A stretch of DNA of 5,925 nucleotides from a bacterium. Its GTDB lineage: Bacteria > Actinomycetota > Actinomycetes > Actinomycetales > Actinomycetaceae. The position numbers and the translations under genes are program-made. Positions 1 through 5,263 of the stretch are shown here, in pieces. The stretch is taken from positions 1 through 5,925 of the forward strand of contig JAUNRP010000049.1 in the NCBI GenBank assembly GCA_030544165.1, given 5' to 3'. The first letter of the stretch is position 1; each line of letters begins with the position of its first letter. The notes below the pieces were generated by a model, which was not told the DNA's origin, did no database searches, and saw nothing but the letters and a program-made list of their open reading frames with translations.

Positions 1-669
1 AACCGCATGGGCTTCAACAACGAGGGCGCCGTGGCGGTGGGTGAGCGGCTACGGAAGCTGCGCGCCACCGCGAAGGGGCGCGGCGTCGTCGTCGGGGTGA
101 ACATCGGGAAGAGCAGGGTGACGGCGCTCGAGGACGCGGCTGCGGACTACGCCACCTCGGCGCGGCACCTGGCCCGGTGGGCGGACTACCTGGTGGTGAA
201 CGTGTCCTCGCCCAACACCCCCGGGCTGCGGGAGTTGCAGGACGCGGAGGCCCTCGCCCCCATCCTGCGCACCGTGCGGGAGGAGGCCACCCGGGCCACC
301 GGCCGCGAGGTACCCCTCCTGGTCAAGATCGCCCCTGATCTCACGGACGAGCAGGTGGGGGAGGTGGCGGAGCTGGCCAAGGCCGAGCGGCTCGCCGGCG
401 TGGCCGCCACCAACACCACGATCACCCACGAGTTCGGGCCCGGCGGGCTCTCGGGCGCGCCCCTGCGCGGAAGGGCGCTGGAGGTGGTGGGGCTGCTGCG
501 GAAGCACCTGGGCCACCGCGGCGTGATCATGGCCTCCGGCGGGATCTTCACGCCCGAGCACGGGCGGCAGTTCCTGGACGCGGGCGCGGACCTGCTGACG
601 GCGTACACGGCGTTCGTGTACGAGGGGCCGAGCTGGCCCGGCCGGATGAACCGGGCGCTGGCGCGGTAG
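1..669 (+). CDS. pyrD: Dihydroorotate dehydrogenase (quinone), class 2, C-terminal part
   Basis: The gene is cut by the left window edge. The frame is already open at base 1 and reads NRMGFNNEGA, a class 2 PyrD signature that lies inside the protein, so the ATG at base 7 is not the start. About 222 residues are visible of a usual 340-360. The enzyme oxidises dihydroorotate to orotate with FMN, passing electrons to membrane quinone, in pyrimidine synthesis. Visible motifs in order: VGVNIGKS; VNVSSPNTPGLR, whose second Ser (codon 208-210) matches the catalytic base of class 2 enzymes; LVKIAPDL with the FMN-contacting Lys; ATNTTI; GGLSG; ASGGI (phosphate-binding loop, more often GVGGI); and YTAFVYEGP near the end. 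The membrane-associating N-terminal helix lies outside the window. The segment between ATNTTI and GGLSG is shorter than in E. coli-like enzymes, which I recall as common in Micrococcales. It is convergent with the aldo/keto reductase, with 6 bases between stops. Confidence 0.94.
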   Translation, partial: NRMGFNNEGAVAVGERLRKLRATAKGRGVVVGVNIGKSRVTALEDAAADYATSARHLARWADYLVVNVSSPNTPGLRELQDAEALAPILRTVREEATRATGREVPLLVKIAPDLTDEQVGEVAELAKAERLAGVAATNTTITHEFGPGGLSGAPLRGRALEVVGLLRKHLGHRGVIMASGGIFTPEHGRQFLDAGADLLTAYTAFVYEGPSWPGRMNRALAR

Positions 670-671
670 GT

Positions 672-682
672 CCCGCTACGGG
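672..682. terminator. Small hairpin at the pyrD/aldo-keto reductase stop junction (weak)
   Basis: CCCG and CGGG (672-675 and 679-682) flank CTA, which is the reductase stop codon on the minus strand, giving a 4-bp stem with a 3-base loop. It lies exactly between two convergent genes, where a bidirectional terminator would be expected. There is no T tract on either side, and so short a GC stem arises easily by chance, so this is only a candidate. Confidence 0.18.
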
Positions 683-1689
683 CGTGCCTGCGGCATCCCC
701 GCGCGGGTGAGGCCGGGATCGCGCACCACCACGTCCCCCAGGATCTCGTCGATCCGCCACATCATGCCCTCCGGGATCTGAACCCCAGATGCCTTCACGT
801 TCTCCACCACCTGCTCGGGGCGGGAGGCCCCGATGATCGCAGCGGCCACGTTGCGGCGGTGCAGGATCCACGCCACCGCGAGCTGGGCGAGGGTGAGTCC
901 GAGCTCGTCCGCCGTGGGCTTCAGCAACTGCACGCGCTCGAGCAGGTCCTCGTTCTCCGTGAAGCGCTTCACGAAGTTCGCCCCACCCTTGGTGTCCGTG
1001 CCGCGCGAGCCCTCCGGGGCGGGCTGGCCGGGCAGGTACTTGCCGGTGAGCACGCCCTGCGCGATGGGGGAGAACACGATCTGCGCCATGCCGAGCTGCT
1101 CGCACATGGGCACCACCTCGTCCTCGATCACCCGCCACAGCATCGAATACTGCGGCTGGTTGGAGATGAGCTGGACGCCGAGGCTCCGCGCCATCGCGTG
1201 CGCCGCCTGGATCTGGTCCGCCGTCCACTCCGAGACGCCGATGTAGTGGGCCTTGCCCGCGCGCACCACGTCCGCGAACGCCTGCATGGTCTCCTCGAGC
1301 GGGGTCTCCACGTCATAGCGGTGGGCCTGGTAGACGTCCACGTAGTCCATCCCCAGGCGCCGGAGCGAGCCGTCGATCGACTCCATGATGTGCTTGCGGC
1401 TCAGTCCCGCATCGTTCGGCCCCTTGGGCCCGGTGGGCCAGTACACCTTGGTCAGCACCACCAGCGATTCCCGGCGCTCCCCGGCCAGGCCCTCACCCAT
1501 CACCTTCTCCGCCTCGCCGTTGGCGTAGACGTCCGCGGTGTCAAAGGTGGTGATCCCGTTGTCCAGCGCCGCGCGGATGCACGCGATCGCCGTGTCCTTC
1601 TCCACCTGCGAGCCGTGCGTCAGCCAGTTCCCGTAGATGATCTCGCTGATCTTGAGGCCGCTGTGCCCGAGGTACCGCTGTCCCACCAT
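676..1689 (-). CDS. Aldo/keto reductase, Kv-beta/YghZ-like
   Basis: The 337-residue protein is full length for the family. It is a predicted cytosolic NADPH-dependent reductase of carbonyl compounds with a TIM-barrel fold. The catalytic tetrad is visible: Asp50 and Tyr55 in FDTADVY, Lys81 in LTKVYW, and His123 in YQAHRYD. The segment GLSRKHIMESIDGSLRRL (96-112) and the YW after the catalytic Lys resemble the Kv channel beta-subunit/YghZ branch. Cofactor-binding segments are SPIAQGVLTGKY (207-218) and IIGASRPEQVVENV (285-298). The physiological substrate cannot be told from sequence. YghZ-like enzymes reduce aldehydes such as methylglyoxal, but that should not be transferred here without test. 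The ATG is supported by an AAGGAG 7 bases upstream. The gene lies between pyrD and DUF3043 with no evident functional link. The frame is intact and no key residue is missing. Confidence 0.93.
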   Translation of the reverse strand: MVGQRYLGHSGLKISEIIYGNWLTHGSQVEKDTAIACIRAALDNGITTFDTADVYANGEAEKVMGEGLAGERRESLVVLTKVYWPTGPKGPNDAGLSRKHIMESIDGSLRRLGMDYVDVYQAHRYDVETPLEETMQAFADVVRAGKAHYIGVSEWTADQIQAAHAMARSLGVQLISNQPQYSMLWRVIEDEVVPMCEQLGMAQIVFSPIAQGVLTGKYLPGQPAPEGSRGTDTKGGANFVKRFTENEDLLERVQLLKPTADELGLTLAQLAVAWILHRRNVAAAIIGASRPEQVVENVKASGVQIPEGMMWRIDEILGDVVVRDPGLTRAGMPQARP

Positions 1690-1696
1690 TGCGCCG

Positions 1697-1702
1697 CTCC
1701 TT
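1697..1702 (-). promoter_or_regulatory. Ribosome-binding site of the aldo/keto reductase
   Basis: AAGGAG on the minus strand, separated by 7 bases from the ATG at 1689. It is a near-perfect Shine-Dalgarno sequence and fixes the start of the reductase. Confidence 0.8.
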
Positions 1703-1731
1703 GTTCGCGTGGCTGAGTCCGTGTGCCGTCC

Positions 1732-1737
1732 AGCCTA
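1732..1737 (-). promoter_or_regulatory. Candidate -10 box for the aldo/keto reductase
   Basis: TAGGCT on the minus strand fits the actinobacterial TANNNT consensus. It would start transcription near 1725 and leave a leader of about 36 bases that contains the AAGGAG. No convincing -35 hexamer is visible. An 8-bp palindrome, GGGATCCC (1743-1750), lies just upstream, in what would be the spacer. The placement in the only gap before the gene supports a promoter here, but the exact box is inference. Confidence 0.4.
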
Positions 1738-1763
1738 GACCGGGGATCCCACACTTTCCCGAC

Positions 1764-1783
1764 GACGGAGCAACCGCCCCGTC
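1764..1783 (-). terminator. Hairpin just after the DUF3043 stop, terminator-like
   Basis: Read on the minus strand, GACGGGGC (1783-1776) and GCTCCGTC (1771-1764) pair over 8 bp, with one G-U wobble and a GGTT loop, starting one base past the TAG stop. No U tract follows (the next bases are GTCGGG), so a classic Rho-independent terminator is not met. Actinobacteria often use stems with poor or no U tracts. It could limit read-through from DUF3043 into the reductase or simply protect the 3' end. Confidence 0.38.
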
Positions 1784-1784
1784 C

Positions 1785-2402
1785 CTACCGCTCCTCCAGC
1801 GGCGTCATCGTGGCCTGCGGCCACTCGCCGCGCTTCACCTGGGGCTTGGGCATGCGCCAGCGGCGCACCTGGAACGCGCGGGAGAAGCCGTAGAACGTGG
1901 TGCCCTTCGGGATCTCCTCCTCCCGGAAGTAGCGCTTGGCGGTGCGGTACATCCGCAGCGACTCGAGCAGTGCGTGGCCGAGCCCCAGGAAGATGACGGC
2001 GTACATGCCCATGGTGGTGTACACGTACAGCTCCGCCTGCTGGAGCAGGCCGAACAGGAGCACCACGCCCATGAGGCCGAGGGCGAGCGGCATGAACATC
2101 TCACCGAAGTTGAAACCGGCATCGATGAAGTCGCGGGCGAACTTCCGCACCGGGCCCTTGTCACGCGGCGGCAGGTACTTGTCGATCCCGTGCTCCATGG
2201 CGTGCTGCTGCTTGGCGTACGCCTCGTTGCGGGCCTCGCGCTGCGCCGCCTTGGCGGCCTTGCGGTCGTTGATCACGAGCGGGCGGTGGCGGGCGGCCTG
2301 CGCTTCCTTGCGCGTGGGCGTGGCGCGGCCCTTGCCGGAGAGGTTCTCTGGCTCTGCGATCTCGACCGGGGCGGCCTCGGGGGTCTTCTTCTTGAACAGC
2401 AC
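1785..2402 (-). CDS. DUF3043 family membrane protein
   Basis: This 205-residue protein belongs to an actinobacterial family of unknown function, recognised from the N-terminal segment GKGRATPTRKEAQAARHRP (23-41) and the overall layout. The N-terminal 90 residues are highly charged, rich in Lys, Arg and Ala, and mostly helical, with a possible coiled or nucleic-acid-facing character. Two hydrophobic segments follow, about 101-121 and 125-147, forming a probable helical hairpin in the cytoplasmic membrane. The basic C-terminal tail (148-205) is rich in Arg and Tyr. There is no signal peptide and no catalytic motif. With two helices and a positively charged N terminus, both ends are predicted to be cytoplasmic. 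The GTG start gives MLFKKK, usual for the family. It is divergent from the dipeptidase across 54 bases, and a -10-like TAGGAT lies 6 bases before the GTG, so the mRNA may be leaderless. Function is unknown. Confidence 0.88.
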   Translation of the reverse strand: MLFKKKTPEAAPVEIAEPENLSGKGRATPTRKEAQAARHRPLVINDRKAAKAAQREARNEAYAKQQHAMEHGIDKYLPPRDKGPVRKFARDFIDAGFNFGEMFMPLALGLMGVVLLFGLLQQAELYVYTTMGMYAVIFLGLGHALLESLRMYRTAKRYFREEEIPKGTTFYGFSRAFQVRRWRMPKPQVKRGEWPQATMTPLEER

Positions 2403-2408
2403 CCGCCA

Positions 2409-2414
2409 ATCCTA
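2409..2414 (-). promoter_or_regulatory. Candidate -10 box of DUF3043 (leaderless type)
   Basis: TAGGAT on the minus strand matches TANNNT and ends 6 bases before the GTG at 2402, the spacing that puts transcription start at or beside the start codon. The AGGA inside the same hexamer is 7 bases from the GTG and could instead serve as a weak Shine-Dalgarno, so the two readings cannot be separated by eye. No clear -35 is visible. Confidence 0.5.
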
Positions 2415-2443
2415 CGTGACCGGAGGGGCTCTGAATCCGGGGG

Positions 2444-2449
2444 TAACGT
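2444..2449 (+). promoter_or_regulatory. Candidate -10 box of the dipeptidase (leaderless type)
   Basis: TAACGT matches TANNNT and ends 7 bases before the GTG at 2457. The only purine run nearby, GGGAG (2451-2455), is one base from the start and too close to be a ribosome-binding site, which favours a leaderless mRNA. No recognisable -35 is seen in the GC-rich stretch 2415-2443, which must hold the upstream elements of both divergent promoters. Confidence 0.55.
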
Positions 2450-2456
2450 TGGGAGC

Positions 2457-3824
2457 GTGATCACCATCGATGAACTGCGCGCCCGTGTCGATTCCGAGTT
2501 CGAGGGCATCCTTGAGGACCTGAAGGCCCTGGTCCGGATCCCCTCGGTCTCGGCTGTCTCGTTCGATCAGACCACCCTGGATGCCTCCGCCGCGGAGGTT
2601 GCCGATCTCTTCCGCGCGGCCGGCCTGGAGGTGCGGATCACCTCCTCACCCGCCGAGGACGGGACGCCCGGCCGGCCAGCCGTGCTGGGGCGCCGGGATG
2701 GGGAGGAGGGCGCGCCCGTGGTGCTGCTCTACGCCCACCACGATGTCCAGCCCCCGGGAGCGGTGGAGGACTGGGACCAGGAGGACCCGTTCGAGCCGGA
2801 GGTGCGCGGGGAGCGCATGTACGGCCGCGGCGCAGCGGATGACAAGGCCGGGATCGCGGCCCACCTCGGCGCCATCCGTGCGCTCGGCGAGCACCTGAGG
2901 GCGGGCGTCCGCGTCTTCATCGAGGGGGAGGAGGAGGTGGGCTCGCCCTCATTCGTCCCCTTCCTCCGCGACCACCACGACGAGCTGGCCGCCGATCTCG
3001 CCCTCGTCCTCGATTCCAGCAACTGGAAGGTGGGTACCCCCGCCCTCACCACCACCCTCCGCGGGCTCGTGGAGGCACAGGTGGAGGTCCGCGTCACCGA
3101 TCACGCCCTCCACTCGGGCATGTTCGGCGGCCCCATCCTGGACGCGCCCACCCTCATGTGCCGCCTGCTCGCCACGCTGCACGATGAGGCGGGTAATGTG
3201 GCCGTCTCCGGCCTCGCCGGGTACGACGACGCCGCGCTGGAGTACCCCGAGGAGGACTTCCGGGCGGACACCGGCCTCCTGCCGGGCGCCCACCTGGCCG
3301 GATCCGGCTCCCTGACCGCCCGGCTGTGGACCAAGCCGGCCATCTCCATCGTGGGATTCGACGCCACCAGCGTGGCCAAGCGCTCCAACACCATCCAGCC
3401 CACCTGCCGCGCCGCACTCTCCCTGCGCATCGCGCCCGGTGAGGATCCGGCACGCGCCTACGGGCTGCTCGAGGAGCACCTACAGGCGAATGCACCCCTC
3501 GGCGCGCAGGTCACGGTCACCCGCGGGGAGCTCGGACCGGCGTTCAGGTCTCCCTCGGACTCCGAGGCCATGCGGCTGGCGCGCTGGGCCATGTCCACCG
3601 CCTGGGGAACGGACGCGGTGGAGACGGGAATTGGCGGTTCCATCCCGTTCATCGCGGACCTGGCGCGGGAGTTCCCGGACGCCGAGGTCCTGGTCACGGG
3701 GATCGAGGATCCCGACTCGCGCGCCCACTCCGGCAACGAGTCCCTCCACCTGGGGGAGTTGAAGGGCGCGATGTTCGCCGAGGCCCTGATGTTGGCCCGG
3801 CTCTCCGGCACGCTGGCGGAGTGA
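2457..3824 (+). CDS. M20 family metallodipeptidase
   Basis: A 455-residue dizinc peptidase of the M20 family, close in layout to carnosinase/CNDP2-like and PepV-type dipeptidases, acting on short peptides, probably in the cytosol since no signal peptide is present. All expected metal and catalytic positions are visible: His94 and Asp96 in YAHHDVQP, the bridging Asp128 in GRGAADDKAG, Glu159 (general base) and Glu160 in EGEEEVGS, Asp186 in LVLDSSN, and His424 in SRAHSGNE. The inserted lid/dimerisation domain runs from about 205 to 325. It contains DHALHSGMFGG, whose His219 matches the residue that reaches into the partner subunit's active site in CNDP-type enzymes. The frame stays open far upstream, but that stretch is antisense to DUF3043. 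GTG 2457 gives the natural N terminus MITIDELR and has a -10 box 7 bases before it. Substrate specificity is unknown. It is convergent with the DUF4333 gene. Confidence 0.93.
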   Translation: MITIDELRARVDSEFEGILEDLKALVRIPSVSAVSFDQTTLDASAAEVADLFRAAGLEVRITSSPAEDGTPGRPAVLGRRDGEEGAPVVLLYAHHDVQPPGAVEDWDQEDPFEPEVRGERMYGRGAADDKAGIAAHLGAIRALGEHLRAGVRVFIEGEEEVGSPSFVPFLRDHHDELAADLALVLDSSNWKVGTPALTTTLRGLVEAQVEVRVTDHALHSGMFGGPILDAPTLMCRLLATLHDEAGNVAVSGLAGYDDAALEYPEEDFRADTGLLPGAHLAGSGSLTARLWTKPAISIVGFDATSVAKRSNTIQPTCRAALSLRIAPGEDPARAYGLLEEHLQANAPLGAQVTVTRGELGPAFRSPSDSEAMRLARWAMSTAWGTDAVETGIGGSIPFIADLAREFPDAEVLVTGIEDPDSRAHSGNESLHLGELKGAMFAEALMLARLSGTLAE

Positions 3825-3826
3825 TG

Positions 3827-3841
3827 CGGCCCTACGGGCTG
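3827..3841. terminator. Small hairpin at the dipeptidase/DUF4333 stop junction (weak)
   Basis: GCCC and GGGC (3829-3832 and 3836-3839) flank TAC. On the plus strand the stem extends to 6 bp with one G-U and an outer C-G pair. It begins 3 bases after the dipeptidase stop and includes the DUF4333 stop codon. There is no T tract. Position between convergent genes is the main argument for a terminator role, and chance is a real alternative. Confidence 0.25.
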
Positions 3842-4176
3842 GCCGTCTCCGTGGCCGTCTCCTCGTCCTCGCGCGGGGTCTCCACGAAGTCGAACACCAC
3901 GGTCCCGTCCGAGCTCACCGAGCTGACGGTGGCCGTCACCTCGAACACCTGGGCCGGCGTGCCGGCGGTGAACTCGCACACGAGTTCCACCCCCACCCGC
4001 GCCTCGAGGTCTCCCGGGCACGTGACGTCCGGGCGGGCACCGATCTCCTCCTCGTACATGTCGGCGATCTCGGCGGCCACATCCGCGGCGGGCACGGGCT
4101 CCACGTCCGGTCCCGCACAGGCGGCGAGTCCGGCCACGGCGAGTGCCGAGGCCGCGATTCGGAACGTGCGATTCAT
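3832..4176 (-). CDS. DUF4333 domain lipoprotein
   Basis: A 114-residue secreted lipoprotein. The N terminus MNRTFRIAASALAVAGLAAC is a lipoprotein signal peptide with the lipobox LAAC and Cys20 as the lipidated residue, so the protein should sit on the outer face of the cytoplasmic membrane. The mature part has the DUF4333 pattern: a helix (about 31-46), then VTCPGDL with Cys53, VGVELVCEF with Cys67, and beta strands VFEVTATV and VVFDFVE. The two Cys probably form a disulfide (inference). The family is common in Actinobacteria and has no established function. The C-terminal tail (101-114) is acidic and Thr-rich and contains a 12-base tandem repeat coding ETAT/ETAS. No clear Shine-Dalgarno precedes the ATG; a -10-like box 7 bases away suggests a leaderless mRNA. 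The start was chosen because it gives the complete signal peptide; longer frames upstream run antisense to the kinase-like gene. Confidence 0.87.
   Translation of the reverse strand: MNRTFRIAASALAVAGLAACAGPDVEPVPAADVAAEIADMYEEEIGARPDVTCPGDLEARVGVELVCEFTAGTPAQVFEVTATVSSVSSDGTVVFDFVETPREDEETATETASP
3841..3862. repeat. 12-base tandem repeat in the DUF4333 C-terminal tail
   Basis: GGCCGTCTCC occurs at 3841-3850 and again exactly at 3853-3862, with a period of 12 bases, so it stays in frame and codes two ETA(T/S) units just before the stop. It probably arose by slippage. The tail lies outside the folded domain, so copy number could vary without loss of function. Confidence 0.6.
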
Positions 4177-4183
4177 GCGCCCC

Positions 4184-4189
4184 AGAATG
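4184..4189 (-). promoter_or_regulatory. Candidate extended -10 box of the DUF4333 gene
   Basis: On the minus strand CATTCT, preceded by TGG (a TGN extension), ends 7 bases before the ATG at 4176. It differs from TANNNT only at the first base. The spacing matches a leaderless start, and no Shine-Dalgarno is apparent. This is weaker than the two boxes in the DUF3043/dipeptidase gap. Confidence 0.35.
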
Positions 4190-4207
4190 CCACACTCATG
4201 GGCGTTG

Positions 4208-4226
4208 CCCCACGTGGAAGGTGGGG
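4208..4226 (+). promoter_or_regulatory. Inverted repeat beside the ribosome-binding site of the kinase-like gene
   Basis: CCCCAC (4208-4213) and GTGGGG (4221-4226) form a perfect 6-bp stem with a 7-base loop, and the right arm touches the GGAGGGG ribosome-binding site. A nested perfect palindrome, CCACGTGG, covers 4210-4217. A competing hairpin, GGGC-GTT-GCCC (4200-4210), shares the CCC of the left arm. It could be a protein operator in the divergent intergene or an mRNA structure affecting ribosome access; both are inference. Confidence 0.35.
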
Positions 4227-4232
4227 GAGGGG
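4226..4232 (+). promoter_or_regulatory. Ribosome-binding site of the glycerate kinase-like gene
   Basis: GGAGGGG is 7 bases upstream of GTG 4240. It decides the start in favour of that GTG, which opens with MKVLIA as in family members, over the in-frame ATG at 4198, whose extra 14 residues would be translated through this purine-rich site. Confidence 0.65.
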
Positions 4233-4239
4233 TGAGGCC

Positions 4240-5229
4240 GTGAAGGTCCTGATCGCCGTCCCCACCACCGAGGAGGCCCCCGCCACCGAGTACGCGGAGG
4301 CCATTCGCGGGGCGTGGTCGGCCTGGAACCCGGACGACTCCCTCACCATCGTGCCCCTCCCACACCACGGCCTCGGCGTGGCGGAATCTGCCTCGGGGCA
4401 CCTCCCGGAGGGGCACGTCCTCATCGATGGCGCCGCATGCCTCGCCCAAGAGTCTCTCTCCGGCTCGACGGCGCCACTCGCCACCCCCATCGCCGACGCC
4501 CTCGCTGGGGGTGCGTCCCGCATCTCCGTGGCCCTGTGTCCCCTCACCGTCCACGACGGCGGGCGGGGACTTCTCGCGGCCCTCACCGAACGCTTCGGTT
4601 CCGTGGGACAGGCGCGTACCGCGCTCGGGGAGACGGTGCTGGAACTGGTGGCGTCGTCGTCGTTGCCACTGGTGGGACTGGGGGGTGCGGGAGCGGCCCT
4701 CGCCAGCGTGGTGGGGGCGGAGGAGGCGCAGCGGCGCGACCTGGAGGTAGGGGAATGGGCCGCCGGGATCGAGCGGGAGCACGTGCGGGCGGACCTGGTG
4801 GAGGGGCGGCCGCTGCGCCACTCCACGGCGCCCGGGAGCGGGCTCGGGGGAGGGGCAGGATTCGCGCTGTTGGTGCTGGGGGCGCGATACGTGCACGAGG
4901 CGCCGTGGGTGGGGGAACAGGCCGGGATCGGGAGGCTGGTGGAGGAGGCGGACCTCGCGATCGTGGTGGTGCCCTCGCTGGACGCGGCCGCCATGGACAC
5001 CTCGATGCTGACCGTGGTGGGCGAGGCGGCGCTCGAGGCCGCCGTGCCGGTGGCGGTGATCTCGGGAGAGGACCAGACCTCCCGGCGGGCGCGCGCGGGC
5101 CTCGGGATCGTGGGCTCCTCCACCACGGAGGGGAACACTTTCAGCCCGGGCGATGTTGCACAGGTGGTAGCACGCGTGGCGCGCACCTGGTCCCCGCGGA
5201 ATTCGCAGAACCGGGCCGCGGCCACGTAG
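4240..5229 (+). CDS. Glycerate kinase-like protein with degenerate active-site motifs
   Basis: A 329-residue protein collinear with the glycerate kinase (GlxK/GarK) family, usually about 370-380 residues, which makes phosphoglycerate from D-glycerate and ATP. Kept parts: MKVLIA at the N terminus, HDGGRGLL (105-112), LPLVG (142-146, compare family NPLVG), PGSGLGGGAGFALLVLGA (198-215, the most conserved block), and the strand DLAIVV (238-243). Replaced parts: the family motif DS(F/Y)K near residue 8 is PTTEE; DGGEGT is HHGLGV (42-47); TND before the DGG loop is VHD; and the GEG of VITGEG is VVP (243-245). Several positions that normally shape the substrate and nucleotide sites are thus missing, so kinase activity is doubtful. 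The frame is intact and GC-rich with no sign of decay, so it is probably a repurposed paralogue rather than a pseudogene. It lies 34 bases before erpA on the same strand. Confidence 0.8.
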   Translation: MKVLIAVPTTEEAPATEYAEAIRGAWSAWNPDDSLTIVPLPHHGLGVAESASGHLPEGHVLIDGAACLAQESLSGSTAPLATPIADALAGGASRISVALCPLTVHDGGRGLLAALTERFGSVGQARTALGETVLELVASSSLPLVGLGGAGAALASVVGAEEAQRRDLEVGEWAAGIEREHVRADLVEGRPLRHSTAPGSGLGGGAGFALLVLGARYVHEAPWVGEQAGIGRLVEEADLAIVVVPSLDAAAMDTSMLTVVGEAALEAAVPVAVISGEDQTSRRARAGLGIVGSSTTEGNTFSPGDVAQVVARVARTWSPRNSQNRAAAT

Positions 5230-5232
5230 TCT
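5227..5232 (+). promoter_or_regulatory. Candidate -10 box for erpA
   Basis: TAGTCT matches TANNNT and overlaps the TAG stop of the kinase-like gene. TTCGCA (5202-5207) lies 19 bases upstream as a poor -35. Transcription would begin near 5239 and leave a leader of about 25 bases with the GAAGGAG site. erpA could therefore be transcribed on its own as well as from upstream. Confidence 0.35.
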
Positions 5233-5250
5233 CACCACAGACGGTTCAAT

Positions 5251-5257
5251 GAAGGAG
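5251..5257 (+). promoter_or_regulatory. Ribosome-binding site of erpA
   Basis: GAAGGAG ends 6 bases before ATG 5264. It overlaps the first codons of an in-frame ATG at 5249, which rules that earlier ATG out as the likely start. Confidence 0.82.
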
Positions 5258-5263
5258 CACCAC

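Noticed and set aside
1..669. ASGGI in place of the common GVGGI in PyrD as a sign of lost function
   Set aside because: The Gly-Gly of the phosphate-binding loop is kept and all other class 2 motifs, including the catalytic Ser, are intact; this looks like ordinary lineage variation.
859..1716. 285-codon plus-strand frame opposite the aldo/keto reductase
   Set aside because: Composition is His/Arg/Leu-rich without family motifs, and the opposite strand encodes a full-length reductase with its catalytic tetrad and a strong ribosome-binding site.
1743..1750. GGGATCCC palindrome upstream of the reductase as an operator
   Set aside because: A single 8-bp palindrome in GC-rich DNA without a second copy in the window; noted under the promoter but not enough to call an operator.
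1689..2456. Upstream extension of the dipeptidase frame by 256 codons, suggesting a fusion protein
   Set aside because: The extension is antisense to DUF3043 and has no recognisable domain. The dipeptidase's natural N terminus begins at GTG 2457 with a -10 box in front.
4198..4239. In-frame ATG giving the kinase-like protein 14 more residues
   Set aside because: The extra residues are Arg/Gly/Trp from the purine-rich ribosome-binding region; MKVLIA at 4240 matches family starts.
5249..5263. In-frame ATG 15 bases upstream of the chosen erpA start
   Set aside because: The Shine-Dalgarno GAAGGAG would lie inside its first codons; ATG 5264 has the correct spacing.
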